In this document: in pieces, positions 26,166 to 34,677 of the stretch
Layout of the letters: each line of letters begins with the position of its first letter
Position numbering within the stretch: position 1 is the stretch's first letter
NCBI RefSeq assembly: GCF_003051085.1
Contig: NZ_QAOM01000003.1
Span: 62,001-126,000, forward strand
DNA: 64,000 nucleotides
Reading direction: 5' to 3'
Source: Trichococcus patagoniensis
Lineage (GTDB): Bacteria; Bacillota; Bacilli; Lactobacillales; Aerococcaceae
Translations under genes and position numbers: made by a program
The notes under the pieces: generated by a model
What the model saw: the letters and a program-made list of their open reading frames with translations, nothing else
Database searches by the model: none
Told to the model about the DNA's origin: nothing

Positions 26166-27095
26166 TCAGATATTCAGTTCGGTTTGGATGACCTCGCTTG
26201 ATTTCAACGGTTTTGATTTCAGCGTCAACAAGAACACGGTCGACAGGATCAAGGCGATGCCGATCAGATCTGTCCAGTCGAGAGTGGTCCCGAGCCAAAA
26301 GACGGAAAGGAACGTTGCCGATAGCGGTTCGGCCGATGATAGCAGGCTTCCGACCGTAGCACCGATGCGATGCACGCCTTCCAGATAGAGACTGAAGGAA
26401 ATGACCGTCCCCAACAGGATGATGACCAGCAAAGAAGCAAATGCAGCGAGATCCCAAGTGCCTATGATCCTCCAAGGCTGGTACACGATCGAAAGCAGAA
26501 CGCCTCCGATCAGCATGCCCCACCCCAACGATAGCAGCGTCCCATAGGTTTTGATCAATCGGGCAGGCTGGAGGTTGTAGATGACGACGGACACAGCCGA
26601 CAAGAGTCCGTACATCAATGCTTCTTGCGATATGGCCAGACTATCGAATCTACCATGTGTGGCCAGCAGGAAAATACCGGCGACGGCAAAAACGATGGCT
26701 ACCATTTCAGCCGTCCGCGGTAATTTTCTATTCTTGACGGAAAGGTAAATCATGATCAGGACCGGGGCCAAAAATTGCAGGACTGTAGCCGTTCCGGCAT
26801 TTGAATGGCTGATGGTCGCAAAATACGTGTATTGGCAAAAGGATAGTCCCAAAGCCGCGAACAGGAACAAATCCCTGCGGTCATGCTTCTCTTTCCAGAC
26901 CCGAAAAATAGCATCCTTTTCTTTTTTGTAACACAGCACCAACAAAATCAAGCCAGCCATCAGCATCCTGACGGCGACCAGCCAGCCGGAGGTCAAACCG
27001 CGCTGCTGCAGCAGAAACTGCCCGCTGGTCCCCGAAATCCCCCACAGCAGAGCCCCTACAACGGTAAACAGCACGCCGGATTTATATTGAGACAT
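26166..27095 (-). CDS. EamA/DMT family transporter
   Basis: 309 aa with about ten hydrophobic segments in two EamA repeats (GVLFTVVGALLWGISGTSGQF and LSAVSVVIYNLQPARLI, second-half ATVGSLLSSAEPLSATFLSVFWLG). Drug/metabolite transporter superfamily exporter or importer of small metabolites in the cytoplasmic membrane. ATG 27095 chosen for GGAGGG upstream. Single gene; substrate unknown. Confidence 0.9.
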   Translation of the reverse strand: MSQYKSGVLFTVVGALLWGISGTSGQFLLQQRGLTSGWLVAVRMLMAGLILLVLCYKKEKDAIFRVWKEKHDRRDLFLFAALGLSFCQYTYFATISHSNAGTATVLQFLAPVLIMIYLSVKNRKLPRTAEMVAIVFAVAGIFLLATHGRFDSLAISQEALMYGLLSAVSVVIYNLQPARLIKTYGTLLSLGWGMLIGGVLLSIVYQPWRIIGTWDLAAFASLLVIILLGTVISFSLYLEGVHRIGATVGSLLSSAEPLSATFLSVFWLGTTLDWTDLIGIALILSTVFLLTLKSKPLKSSEVIQTELNI

Positions 27096-27238
27096 TCCGT
27101 CCCTCCATTCCTTTTCATTTTCAAATAACATCATTATATGCGATGCTTAGGCAAATAGGAAGCTGATATTTTTGCTTTGTTTGAAAGGCGATTTTATGGG
27201 ATACTGATAGGCGTGAACAAAAACGGAGGTTGAAGAAA

Positions 27239-28240
27239 TTGATACGCATTAAACAAGCTATTTTACACATTTTGGACATCAACACGAATGAACCGATTTT
27301 TTCCTATGCCGGACTGGATACGTCAGAGCGCATGATGATTGAATATATCGAAGCGATGGTCGCAAAGGTCGAAGATTCCGACAGCATGAAGGACGGGATT
27401 TTGGAAGAGGGCAATCAGATGACTGCCCTGTTCAAGAATTGCCAAAGCGACTTTGTCGAAGGCACGAAAGCCTTGTCGGAAAAATTCTTCAATGTGACCA
27501 AATTGAATCCCGAAATCCCGCCCGCAGATCTGCTGATTGCGCATTTTGAATTGGATGAAGTGCCATGCCTTGGGGTGTTCAAGCTGAACTACTCAGACAG
27601 CTATACGCACTTTGTTTCGTATGAAGGGGACGTTCTGACCAACCAGATCATCTTGAATCGTGCCATTCTGCCTTCGCAAAGACAAGCAATCCAGGAAGGC
27701 CTTGTTGTGAATCTGGAGCAGATGGTATACCATGTCATCGAGAAAAAGCACATGATTGCCGAACTTGGGGAAAAAGTAAACTACTTCACGGAAATGTTCC
27801 TCGAAGACACGCCGAAACCGAGCCTGAAGGAGAACATCTCCATCATCAAAAAGGCTGTCCAAAAAACAAGCAAAGCCTTCAACGACGAAGAATTCCAGGT
27901 ATTGGCCGAAACGAAGGAAGCCATCGTCACGAGTATGCAGGAAGACAACCTCATCGACAATGAAAAGATCGCTGAAGCCTTGTTCGGCGATAACTTCGCC
28001 AAGAAGCAGAAATATTTCGAACAGGTCGAGGAATTGGGCTATGTCGATCGCGCCCCTGCGGAAGCGGCAATCGCCGGACCGAAATATTCCAAGCAAAAAT
28101 TCAGGCTCGATAACGGCATCGAAATCAGCATTCCGCTGGAGCTTTACAAAGACCCGGACGTTGTGGAATTCATCAACAATCCCGACGGCACAACATCCGT
28201 CATCATCAAAAACATCGAGAAGATCAAAAACCTGTTTTAA
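27239..28240 (+). CDS. 37-kDa nucleoid-associated protein (NdpA/YejK family)
   Basis: 333 aa. The start is best placed at TTG 27239, 9 nt after GGAGG; the TTG at 27230 abuts the Shine-Dalgarno. The sequence begins IRIKQAILHILD, contains LIAHFELDEVPCLGVFKLNY and YSKQKFRLDNGIEISIPLELY, as in the PF04245 family that associates with the nucleoid. Precise role in Firmicutes is unknown. Monocistronic with its own terminator. Confidence 0.82.
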   Translation: MIRIKQAILHILDINTNEPIFSYAGLDTSERMMIEYIEAMVAKVEDSDSMKDGILEEGNQMTALFKNCQSDFVEGTKALSEKFFNVTKLNPEIPPADLLIAHFELDEVPCLGVFKLNYSDSYTHFVSYEGDVLTNQIILNRAILPSQRQAIQEGLVVNLEQMVYHVIEKKHMIAELGEKVNYFTEMFLEDTPKPSLKENISIIKKAVQKTSKAFNDEEFQVLAETKEAIVTSMQEDNLIDNEKIAEALFGDNFAKKQKYFEQVEELGYVDRAPAEAAIAGPKYSKQKFRLDNGIEISIPLELYKDPDVVEFINNPDGTTSVIIKNIEKIKNLF

Positions 28241-28245
28241 AAACG

Positions 28246-28285
28246 AAAGAACCGATGGCGCTCAATGCGAGGCCATCGGTTCTTT
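28246..28285. terminator. Bidirectional terminator
   Basis: 14-bp stem AAAGAACCGATGGC/GCCATCGGTTCTTT. It lies between the convergent nucleoid-associated gene (+) and ABC permease gene (-), adjacent to both stops. Confidence 0.9.
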
Positions 28286-28287
28286 GC

Positions 28288-29142
28288 TTATTTCGCCTTT
28301 CTGGAGATGTTCAGGATAGATAAGCCGTAAAGCAACAGTGCGGTGCCGATCAGGATAAGGATGCTCGTAAAGGGAGTCACTGTGGTTTCACCGAAGCGGA
28401 TTGTATGCCCCATCATCAGTTTAAAGGCATCCAAACCTTCAACCGGAACCCCTGCGAACGAGATTTTCAAAGGTTCCTCCATCATCACTTGCCTCATCAA
28501 GGAAGCCGAATAGGTCATCGGGAACAGTTTGATGATCGTCTGCACATTGTCCGAGAACTGTCCGATTGGCACATAGACACCGGCAAGGAATCCGATGATG
28601 GTGCCGAGGATCGTGCTGGCTGTCGCGAAAGCGTTCTGGCTATTGAAGAAGGAAGTCAGGAAATAGACCATCGCACTGCTCGTCAACACGGTGAGAATAA
28701 TCAGGCCGAGCATCTTCAGTATGGCCAGCGGAGCCAACAACTCCCCACCGTTGAGGAAGATGTAAGATTCGGCCAACACGAACGTGACGAGGCTCATGAT
28801 GAAACCAACAACTACCGAACTCAGGATATAGGCCGCCGCCAATCTGCTGGGTCGGATCGGTGAGACGGTAAAGTCCTTCAATATTTTATTGGCCCGGTCA
28901 TCGATCATGACAGCGAATGCCCCCATTGTTGTCGTCACTCCGGAAACCGAGATGACACCGGACATAATCCAGCTATCCATGACATACTGCGCACCTACCG
29001 AATCCCCCAAACCGCTCCTCAAATTCTTACCCAAGAAAAAGACGTAGAGTCCGATGATGATCAGCACTGCCAGCAAGGAGAAGAAAACATTCGCTTTGTC
29101 CCTGAAAAATATTTTTATGTTGCGGCCAATGATCGGTATCAT
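28288..29142 (-). CDS. ABC-2 type transporter permease
   Basis: 284 aa with about six transmembrane segments, beginning NIKIFFRDKANVFFSLLAVLIIIGLYVFFLG as in ABC-2 exporters, and with the extracellular loop before LFPMTYSASLMRQVM. Partner of the ATPase encoded just upstream; start ATG overlaps the ATPase stop by 4 nt. Export of a drug, lipid or polysaccharide-like substrate is expected; none can be specified. Confidence 0.9.
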   Translation of the reverse strand: MIPIIGRNIKIFFRDKANVFFSLLAVLIIIGLYVFFLGKNLRSGLGDSVGAQYVMDSWIMSGVISVSGVTTTMGAFAVMIDDRANKILKDFTVSPIRPSRLAAAYILSSVVVGFIMSLVTFVLAESYIFLNGGELLAPLAILKMLGLIILTVLTSSAMVYFLTSFFNSQNAFATASTILGTIIGFLAGVYVPIGQFSDNVQTIIKLFPMTYSASLMRQVMMEEPLKISFAGVPVEGLDAFKLMMGHTIRFGETTVTPFTSILILIGTALLLYGLSILNISRKAK

Positions 29143-30053
29143 TCTTGCACCTGCTTTCCTGTTATCGCAATAAAGGCATCATCCATGGACCCTGCCACCA
29201 CTTCAAAATAAGTCAGGTATGGCTTACATTGCTCCAGAATGGGCAGTGCATCCATTGTTTTGCCTAATTTCACATGGAAGAGGTCTTGCTGTAGCTCATA
29301 CTGCGCTTGATGAGCATCCAAAATGCGGCTCACTTCGGATACTGCTTCGGTGCGCATCTTCAATACGTCAGAGCTGTATCTTTCCCGCAGCGCATCAGGG
29401 GTCCCTTCCGCGATGATTTCTCCTTCATCGATGATGACGACATAATCTGCGCCAGCCGCCTCCTCCATGTAATGCGTCGTCAGAAAAATCGTCATTCCGT
29501 GTTCCGCTTGGAGTTTCCGGATCGTATCCCAGACATTCTTGCGGGTTTGGGGATCCAATCCGGTCGTCGGCTCATCCAAAAAGAGAATCTTTGGCGTGTT
29601 GATCAAGGCGCGCGCGATATCCGCTCGCCGCTTCTGGCCACCAGACAACTTTCCGTACGGCCTGTCCAAAAATCCCGTTACCCCGGCAGCCTCGGTCGCT
29701 CGAAGGAATGCCGGTTCCCATTCCGATTTGGATAAGCCGTAAAAACTCCCTCTTACCTCAAGATTTTCCTTGACGGTCAGCAGTTTGTCCAACAAGTTTG
29801 TTTGGAAGACGACGCCTATATTGGAGCGGATTGCAAAATCATCCTTCCCTATAGTGAATCCATTTATCGTGACTTCACCACTGTCCGCCTGCAGCAGTGT
29901 GCAGATGATATCGATTGTCGTTGACTTGCCTGCTCCATTCGGCCCCAAAAATGCAAAAAGCTGGCCGGCATTCACATGGAAATCGATGTCCTTGACCGCC
30001 TGCACATCTCCGAAACGTTTTGATAAGCCTTTGACTTCTATGATTTTCTCCAA
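29139..30053 (-). CDS. ABC transporter ATP-binding protein
   Basis: 304 aa from a probable TTG start at 30053, which has GAGAGGG about 9 nt upstream; an ATG at 30113 gives 20 more residues of non-homologous sequence. Walker A FLGPNGAGKSTT, signature LSGGQKRR, Walker B ILFLDEPTTGLD, and switch His in FLTTHYMEEA. DrrA/CcmA-type exporter subunit with a ~90-residue C-terminal tail. Forms an operon with the permease (ATGA overlap). Confidence 0.92.
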   Translation of the reverse strand: MEKIIEVKGLSKRFGDVQAVKDIDFHVNAGQLFAFLGPNGAGKSTTIDIICTLLQADSGEVTINGFTIGKDDFAIRSNIGVVFQTNLLDKLLTVKENLEVRGSFYGLSKSEWEPAFLRATEAAGVTGFLDRPYGKLSGGQKRRADIARALINTPKILFLDEPTTGLDPQTRKNVWDTIRKLQAEHGMTIFLTTHYMEEAAGADYVVIIDEGEIIAEGTPDALRERYSSDVLKMRTEAVSEVSRILDAHQAQYELQQDLFHVKLGKTMDALPILEQCKPYLTYFEVVAGSMDDAFIAITGKQVQE

Positions 30054-30218
30054 CTGAAACACCCTCTCTGATAGCGAAGCTGTGCTATGCCAGAATATAA
30101 AAAACTTCTTCATGTTCAGTGTATCAGAATGGCTTGTGGGGACAAAATAATTGTGTGTTGAAGTACGGTATTCATTATTTTACATTTTTGCTCCGGTTAA
30201 CTGCAGTTCTCCGCTCTG

Positions 30219-30346
30219 TTCCGGCGAGCGGAGGCTTCGCCGGAGTTCAGCCAACATTTGAGCTTGGGTTCTCCGATGAGCGCGGCTTCGTCGGAGGTGC
30301 GGCTGATAATTACCGGTGATCTCCGGCCAGGGGCGCTTCGCCGGAG
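30219..30346. repeat. Three GC-rich hairpins with ~50-bp spacing
   Basis: Hairpins at 30219-30245, 30271-30296 and 30321-30346 share the pattern CTCCGRYNAG...GGCTTCGYCGGAG. They lie directly beside the 52-bp repeat array at 30348-30532 and have nearly the same period, so they look like diverged units of one array. Confidence 0.6.
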
Positions 30347-30347
30347 A

Positions 30348-30532
30348 TTGTCCGATAAACATGAAAAATCGGACAACCAGAAACCAGTGCCATCGCAGCT
30401 TGTCCGATAATCCGAATGAATCGGACAACCAGAGACCGGTGCCATCGCAGCTTGTCCGATAAACATGAAAAATCGGACAACTAGAGACCGATAGCATCGG
30501 AGATTGTCCGATAATCCGATTGAATCGGACAA
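30348..30532. repeat. 52-bp tandem repeat array A (four inverted-repeat units)
   Basis: Four 29-nt units start at 30348, 30400, 30452 and 30504, exactly 52 bp apart. Each begins TTGTCCGATAA and ends ATCGGACAA; the centres alternate between an ACATGAAA type and a TCCGAWTGA type (A-B-A-B). Linkers are 23 nt and also conserved. No protein signal seen; frames are open only because of the repetition. Array B at 56495-56731 has the same geometry. Confidence 0.85.
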
Positions 30533-30560
30533 CCGGAGACCTGTGCCATTGCGCTCCTCG

Positions 30561-30600
30561 CAAAAAGAGGACCGTCTCATCATCACGAGACAGCCCCCTC
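30561..30600 (-). terminator. Terminator of the rhodanese/CstR operon
   Basis: Minus-strand hairpin with GAGG...CCTC outside and GTCTC...GAGAC inside, then TTTTTG. It lies 177 nt beyond the cstR-like stop, after the structured element at 30631-30737. Confidence 0.65.
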
Positions 30601-30630
30601 TTATATTTCATCGCGCTCTATCGTAAACGC

Positions 30631-30737
30631 GTTCTGAATCCCAGAAATCTCTGCCTAAGCTGATATTACGTCACGGCCAAAAAAACGGCCGTTCTCGTAA
30701 TATCCTCTTAGTGCTCGATTTCTACCCGGGATTCATC
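30631..30737. repeat. Dispersed ~105-nt structured hairpin element, copy 2
   Basis: Outer pair GAATCCC/GGGATTC, then AGAAAT/ATTTCT, CTAAG/CTTAG, and an inner stem GATATTACG/CGTAATATC capped by CGGCC/GGCCG. Outer and middle segments match copy 1 (5326-5428), the inner stem does not, yet pairs perfectly in both. Located in the 3' UTR of the cstR-like gene, before its terminator. Confidence 0.72.
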
Positions 30738-30776
30738 TCGCTCTCACGCAAACGCGAATCATCACGCTCTCTCGCT

Positions 30777-31040
30777 TTATCTGCTCTTAACCAACAAATT
30801 GATTGCTTGTTGGACACTTTCTTCTTTGGACATGCCGTCTTTTTCCTGGTCATTCACACAGGCAACCAGATTTTCGGCAACGATGATGCCCATTGCGCGG
30901 TCGATGCTGGATCGTACTGCGGACAATTGCGTCACGACGTCAGAACAGTTCTTTCCGTCTTCCATCATGGCAAGGATGCCGCGCATTTGTCCTTCCGCAC
31001 GCTTCATGCGGTTGATTATATTTTTGTTGTATTGATTCAC
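30777..31040 (-). CDS. cstR: CsoR/RcnR-family repressor, CstR-like persulfide sensor
   Basis: 87 aa, all-helical CsoR family (RMKRAEGQMRGILAMME, SAVRSSIDRAMG). Cys32 and Cys61 are present, but the copper-ligand His expected four residues before the second Cys is Asn57. This two-Cys, no-His pattern is that of CstR, which senses sulfane sulfur by forming di- or trisulfides, instead of copper-sensing CsoR. It is the last gene of an operon of rhodanese-type enzymes and overlaps the previous gene by 4 nt (ATGA). A CstR-type operator lies in the operon promoter, so autoregulation is likely. Confidence 0.85.
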   Translation of the reverse strand: MNQYNKNIINRMKRAEGQMRGILAMMEDGKNCSDVVTQLSAVRSSIDRAMGIIVAENLVACVNDQEKDGMSKEESVQQAINLLVKSR

Positions 31041-31333
31041 ACAACTTCACCCCTCCAGGCCGAAATGCCTCCCATTACGTTCGTTACTTTGTAGCCCTTT
31101 GAAGCAAGATATTGGCAAGCTGCCATTGAGCGCGCACCGCTCAGGCACATAACATAGTAATTTCCATCCTTATCCAATTGATCAACAGTGTCTTCTAAAC
31201 CGCTCAAAGGCATAGAGATGGCACCATCAACGTGTGCATGTGCAAATTCGTCTGCTTCACGTACGTCCACTAGTTTGACAGGAGTTTTTTTCCATAATTG
31301 TTCGAATTCCGGCATTGTAATTGATTGATACAT
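31037..31333 (-). CDS. Single-domain rhodanese-like protein
   Basis: 98 aa. Rhodanese fold with LVDVREADEFAHAHVDGA and the active-site loop CLSGARS (Cys63). Accepts and transfers sulfane sulfur as a cysteine persulfide. Third gene of the operon; its product probably relays sulfur with the CoA-disulfide reductase encoded upstream. Confidence 0.93.
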   Translation of the reverse strand: MYQSITMPEFEQLWKKTPVKLVDVREADEFAHAHVDGAISMPLSGLEDTVDQLDKDGNYYVMCLSGARSMAACQYLASKGYKVTNVMGGISAWRGEVV

Positions 31334-31334
31334 A

Positions 31335-32990
31335 TTATTTTACCACCTTTTCTGGTCTGACGGTTGCATATAAGCTGAATGCACCATCTAAATTTTTGAC
31401 TGTAAAGCCATTTTGTTTCAATACACGTTCTGCTATATAGCTACGTAAGCCGCTTTGGCAGCTGACGATGATCGGTGTTTCTTTCGATAATTCTCCGATA
31501 CGTGCGCGCAAATCATCGACTGGGATGTTGATGGCGCCATTCAAGGCTCCTAGTCTTGCGATTTCGCCCTCACCGCGGACGTCCAACAGTTGATAGCCAG
31601 CTTCCTGCATCTTTTCCAATTCATACCATTGGATGGATTCAGAAACGCCTTCGATGATGTTCATGGCTGCGTAGCCGGCCATATTGACTGGATCTTTGGC
31701 TGAACCGAACGGAGGTGCGTATGTGAATTCCAATTCCGGCAAATCATGGACCGTCAAATTGCCTTTGATTGCTGTAGCGATGATATCGATACGTTTATCT
31801 ACGCCATCCGCCCCGATAGCTTGCGCTCCATAAATTTCACCGGTTGTCGGATGGAAAATCAATTTCAGGACGATTGCTGATGCATTCGGATAGTAGCCGG
31901 CATGGCTCTTTCCTTGGATATGCACGACTGCAAATTCTTTGCCTGACAGTTGTAATTGGCGCTCGTTCATACCTGTGGAAGCGCCGGCCAAACCGAATAC
32001 ACGCACGATTGCGGTTCCGATGCTGCCTTTATTTTTTCTGTTCAAGCCGCTGATGACATCAGCTACTTGACGTCCTTGACGGTTCGCGGGCGAAGCCAAA
32101 GCGATCATGGTGTCTTCACCAGTAATCTGCTGCTTCACGATGATTGCGTCACCGACTGCATAGATGTCTTTTTTGCTTGTTTCATAGTTTTCATCGACCA
32201 GAATTCCACCGCGCATACCTGTTTCGATACCCGCAGCGATCGCTAGGCTGTTCTCAGGCTGGACGCCGACTGACATGATGGTCAAGTCGCTATCCAGTGT
32301 CACGCCGTTTTCAAGGACGATTGTTTTGCCTTCGTTTTGGAAAGCCGTAGCCGCAACGCCTGTGTACAGTGTCACGCCGTTTGCTTTCAATTCATCCGCT
32401 AAGTAAGCCGCCATTTCTTCATCGAAAGGAGGCAAGACATGCGGTGCTTTTTCGACGATTGTTACAGCCAAACCACGGTGTGCTAAGCTTTCAGCCATTT
32501 CAAGACCAATGAATCCAGCTCCGATGACGACTGCTTTTTTCGGTTTATGCTCAAGGATGAAACCTGTGACAGCATCCACATCCGGCACATTGCGCATTGT
32601 GAAGATATTTTTGGCTTCGGATAGACCTTCAGCTGGCGGTACGAATGGTTTTGCTCCTGGGGATAAAATGACTTTATCGTAAGCCAACTGGTATTCGCCC
32701 TCTTTTGAACGGACCGTGACTTCTTTTTTATCTGAATCGATCGCAATCGCTTCACTGAAAGGACGGACATCCAAGTCAAAACGTGCCCGCAGTTGCTCAG
32801 GCGTTTGGACCAATAGATCGCTGCGTTCTTGGATATCGCCTGAAACATAGTAAGGCAAGCCACAGTTCGCAAAGGAAACGAAAGGTCCTTTTTCCAGTAC
32901 GATGATTTCTGCATCTTCATTCAATCTTCTCAAACGTGTTGCAGCGGACATACCGCCTGCCACTCCACCGATAATAACAATTTTCATCAT
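31335..32990 (-). CDS. CoA-disulfide reductase with C-terminal rhodanese domain
   Basis: 551 aa. FAD motif IVIIGGVAGGMSAA, redox Cys43 in FANCGLPYYVSG (as in CoA-disulfide reductase), NAD motif VVIGAGFIGLEMAESLA, and a C-terminal rhodanese domain with VSCQSGLRS. Such CoADR-Rhd enzymes reduce CoA persulfides/polysulfides with NAD(P)H. ATG 32990 or 32987 follows GAGGAGG. Overlaps the upstream rhodanese gene by 4 nt. Probable function: sulfane sulfur detoxification. Confidence 0.92.
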   Translation of the reverse strand: MMKIVIIGGVAGGMSAATRLRRLNEDAEIIVLEKGPFVSFANCGLPYYVSGDIQERSDLLVQTPEQLRARFDLDVRPFSEAIAIDSDKKEVTVRSKEGEYQLAYDKVILSPGAKPFVPPAEGLSEAKNIFTMRNVPDVDAVTGFILEHKPKKAVVIGAGFIGLEMAESLAHRGLAVTIVEKAPHVLPPFDEEMAAYLADELKANGVTLYTGVAATAFQNEGKTIVLENGVTLDSDLTIMSVGVQPENSLAIAAGIETGMRGGILVDENYETSKKDIYAVGDAIIVKQQITGEDTMIALASPANRQGRQVADVISGLNRKNKGSIGTAIVRVFGLAGASTGMNERQLQLSGKEFAVVHIQGKSHAGYYPNASAIVLKLIFHPTTGEIYGAQAIGADGVDKRIDIIATAIKGNLTVHDLPELEFTYAPPFGSAKDPVNMAGYAAMNIIEGVSESIQWYELEKMQEAGYQLLDVRGEGEIARLGALNGAINIPVDDLRARIGELSKETPIIVSCQSGLRSYIAERVLKQNGFTVKNLDGAFSLYATVRPEKVVK

Positions 32991-33301
32991 AGTTTTCCTC
33001 CTCTTGTCGCGCCTGACCATGCGGACATGCCGCCTTTGACATTGACTACATCGTAGCCTTTGGATTTTAAGATAGTTGCTGCACGTTTGCTGCGTCCGCC
33101 TGATTGGCAGATCACATACACTTTACCCTTAGGGGTATAAGTTTCCGCTTTTCTCAACGGAACATTTTTTGCGCCTGGAATATGTCCTGCGATGAATTCG
33201 TTCGGTTCACGGACATCGATTATTTGTGGTTTTTCAGTTAATTTTGCTTCCAGTTCCTTAGTGGATACGGAAGGCATACTGTTGAATAAATTAAATAGCA
33301 T
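32987..33301 (-). CDS. Rhodanese-like protein
   Basis: 104 aa from ATG 33301 with AAAGGAG upstream. PQIIDVREPNEFIAGHIPGAKNVPL and active-site CQSGGRS (Cys65). First gene of the sulfur operon; its promoter carries the CstR-type operator. Confidence 0.92.
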   Translation of the reverse strand: MLFNLFNSMPSVSTKELEAKLTEKPQIIDVREPNEFIAGHIPGAKNVPLRKAETYTPKGKVYVICQSGGRSKRAATILKSKGYDVVNVKGGMSAWSGATRGGKL

Positions 33302-33345
33302 ACTTGGCTCCTTTTTCGTAAGTAGTATCAATCGCTTATGGATTC

Positions 33346-33374
33346 ATAATACCCCATAGGGTATATTTTGTAAA
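33346..33374 (-). promoter_or_regulatory. Promoter of rhodanese-CoADR-CstR operon
   Basis: Minus strand TTTACA (33369-33374), 17-nt spacer, TATTAT (33346-33351). The operator palindrome fills most of the spacer and touches the -10. Confidence 0.8.
33349..33364. promoter_or_regulatory. CstR/CsoR-type operator
   Basis: ATACCCCATAGGGTAT has 6-bp inverted arms ATACCC/GGGTAT around a 4-bp centre, the G/C-tract flanked by A/T arrangement bound by CsoR and CstR proteins. Between -35 and -10, a bound repressor would block RNA polymerase. Confidence 0.82.
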
Positions 33375-33444
33375 CCTTTTTTATTTAAAAATTTTAAAAA
33401 AGTTCAAAAACACTGATACATAGCCATTTCCTCACCAATCGAGC

Positions 33445-33495
33445 AAAAAAAGACCACACAAGTTGCGTAGGAACGCAACTCTGCAGTCTTTCTTT
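33445..33495 (-). terminator. Terminator of aminotransferase-Lrp operon
   Basis: Inner stem AGTTGCG/CGCAACT and outer AAAGAC/GTCTTT, with A and T runs on both sides; lies directly after the aminotransferase stop and ahead of the cst promoter. Confidence 0.7.
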
Positions 33496-34677
33496 TTATT
33501 GATTGCTTTTATTCTCTGCACGTAGGCGTTCGATAAAGCTTTTTATGTGTTCGAAGGCTTCTTTCAGCTCTTCGATCGAATAGGCATAGGAAATACGTAT
33601 AAAGCCCTCTCCGCTCTCTCCGAAGGCTGTTCCTGGCACAACGGCCACTTTTTCCTCCAGAACCAAACGTGTAGCGAACTCTTCCGAAGTCAAGCCGAAT
33701 TCGGTTATGTTCGGGAAGATATAAAAGGCTCCGTAAGGTACAAAACATGGCAAGTCCAAATCTTTAAGGATTTTCATTAAATAACGGCGACGTTGATTGT
33801 AGCTTTCACGCATCTCGGCAACATTATCATCGCAGCTTCTCAATGCAACAATACCTGCGTATTGGCTTGTCGTCGGTGCGGCCATAATGGAGAATTGATG
33901 AATTTTGATCATCTGTTCCATAATGATCGGTGGAGCAGTTGCATAGCCCAAACGCCAACCGGTCATCGCAAACCCTTTCGAGAATCCATTGATGTACACA
34001 GTCCGTTCCTTCATTCCCGGTAAAGAGGCAATACTGACGTGATCTCCATTATAGGAAAGTTCGCTATAGATTTCATCAGTGATGACGAATAGATCGTTGG
34101 CGATGATGACTTCAGCGATCGCTTCCAAGTCCTCTTTGGACATAACGGCACCAGTTGGATTGTTGGGATAAGAAAGAATCAGTACTTTTGTTTTCGGAGT
34201 AATCGCCGCTTCCAGTTCTTCTTTCGTCAAACGGAATTGGTTCTTCTCCTGTAACGGGATGGCGACGGGAACCCCGTCAGCCAAGACGATACACGGAAGA
34301 TAGGAGACATAGCAAGGCTCCGCATAGACGACCTCATCACCCGGGTCCAACATGGCACGCAATGCCAAATCGATGGCTTCACTTCCGCCTACCGTAACGA
34401 CGGTTTCATCTTCCGGGGAATAATGCAGATTGTAGCGGCGTTCCAGATATCGGCAGATTTCTTGGCGCAGCTCGGCCAAACCGGCATTGGCAGTGTAGAA
34501 GGTGCGCCCTTTTTGGAGTGTATACATACCTTCGTCACGCACAATCCAAGGAGTATCAAAATCGGGCTCGCCTACCCCCAACGAAATCACTCCGGGTATT
34601 TCATTCGCAATATCAAAAAATCTCCGGATGCCGGAAGGTTTGATTTCCCGCACCTTAGCATTTATCGGATTTCTCAT
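33496..34677 (-). CDS. PLP-dependent aminotransferase (AspC/PatA-like)
   Basis: 393 aa fold-type I aminotransferase. GVGEPDFDTPW, YPNNPTGAVMS, the DEIYSELSYNG motif and the PLP Lys in NGFSKGFAMTGWRLGYA, and the C-terminal GEGFIRISYA. Probably acts on aspartate, aromatic amino acids or N-acetyl-diaminopimelate. It overlaps the upstream Lrp gene by 4 nt (ATGA), a pairing common for this PatA-type enzyme in Lactobacillales. Confidence 0.92.
   Translation of the reverse strand: MRNPINAKVREIKPSGIRRFFDIANEIPGVISLGVGEPDFDTPWIVRDEGMYTLQKGRTFYTANAGLAELRQEICRYLERRYNLHYSPEDETVVTVGGSEAIDLALRAMLDPGDEVVYAEPCYVSYLPCIVLADGVPVAIPLQEKNQFRLTKEELEAAITPKTKVLILSYPNNPTGAVMSKEDLEAIAEVIIANDLFVITDEIYSELSYNGDHVSIASLPGMKERTVYINGFSKGFAMTGWRLGYATAPPIIMEQMIKIHQFSIMAAPTTSQYAGIVALRSCDDNVAEMRESYNQRRRYLMKILKDLDLPCFVPYGAFYIFPNITEFGLTSEEFATRLVLEEKVAVVPGTAFGESGEGFIRISYAYSIEELKEAFEHIKSFIERLRAENKSNQ

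Noticed and set aside
30348-30532. CRISPR array
   Set aside because: The 52-bp period includes conserved linkers rather than unique spacers, and no cas genes are present.
30180-30611. Minus-strand open frames of about 130-143 codons over the repeat region
   Set aside because: The frames stay open only because a 52-bp unit without stops repeats; the translation is itself repetitive in all frames and no ribosome site precedes it.
30777-31040. Copper-sensing CsoR assignment
   Set aside because: The His ligand is replaced by Asn57 and the operon contains sulfur-transfer enzymes, not copper pumps or chaperones.
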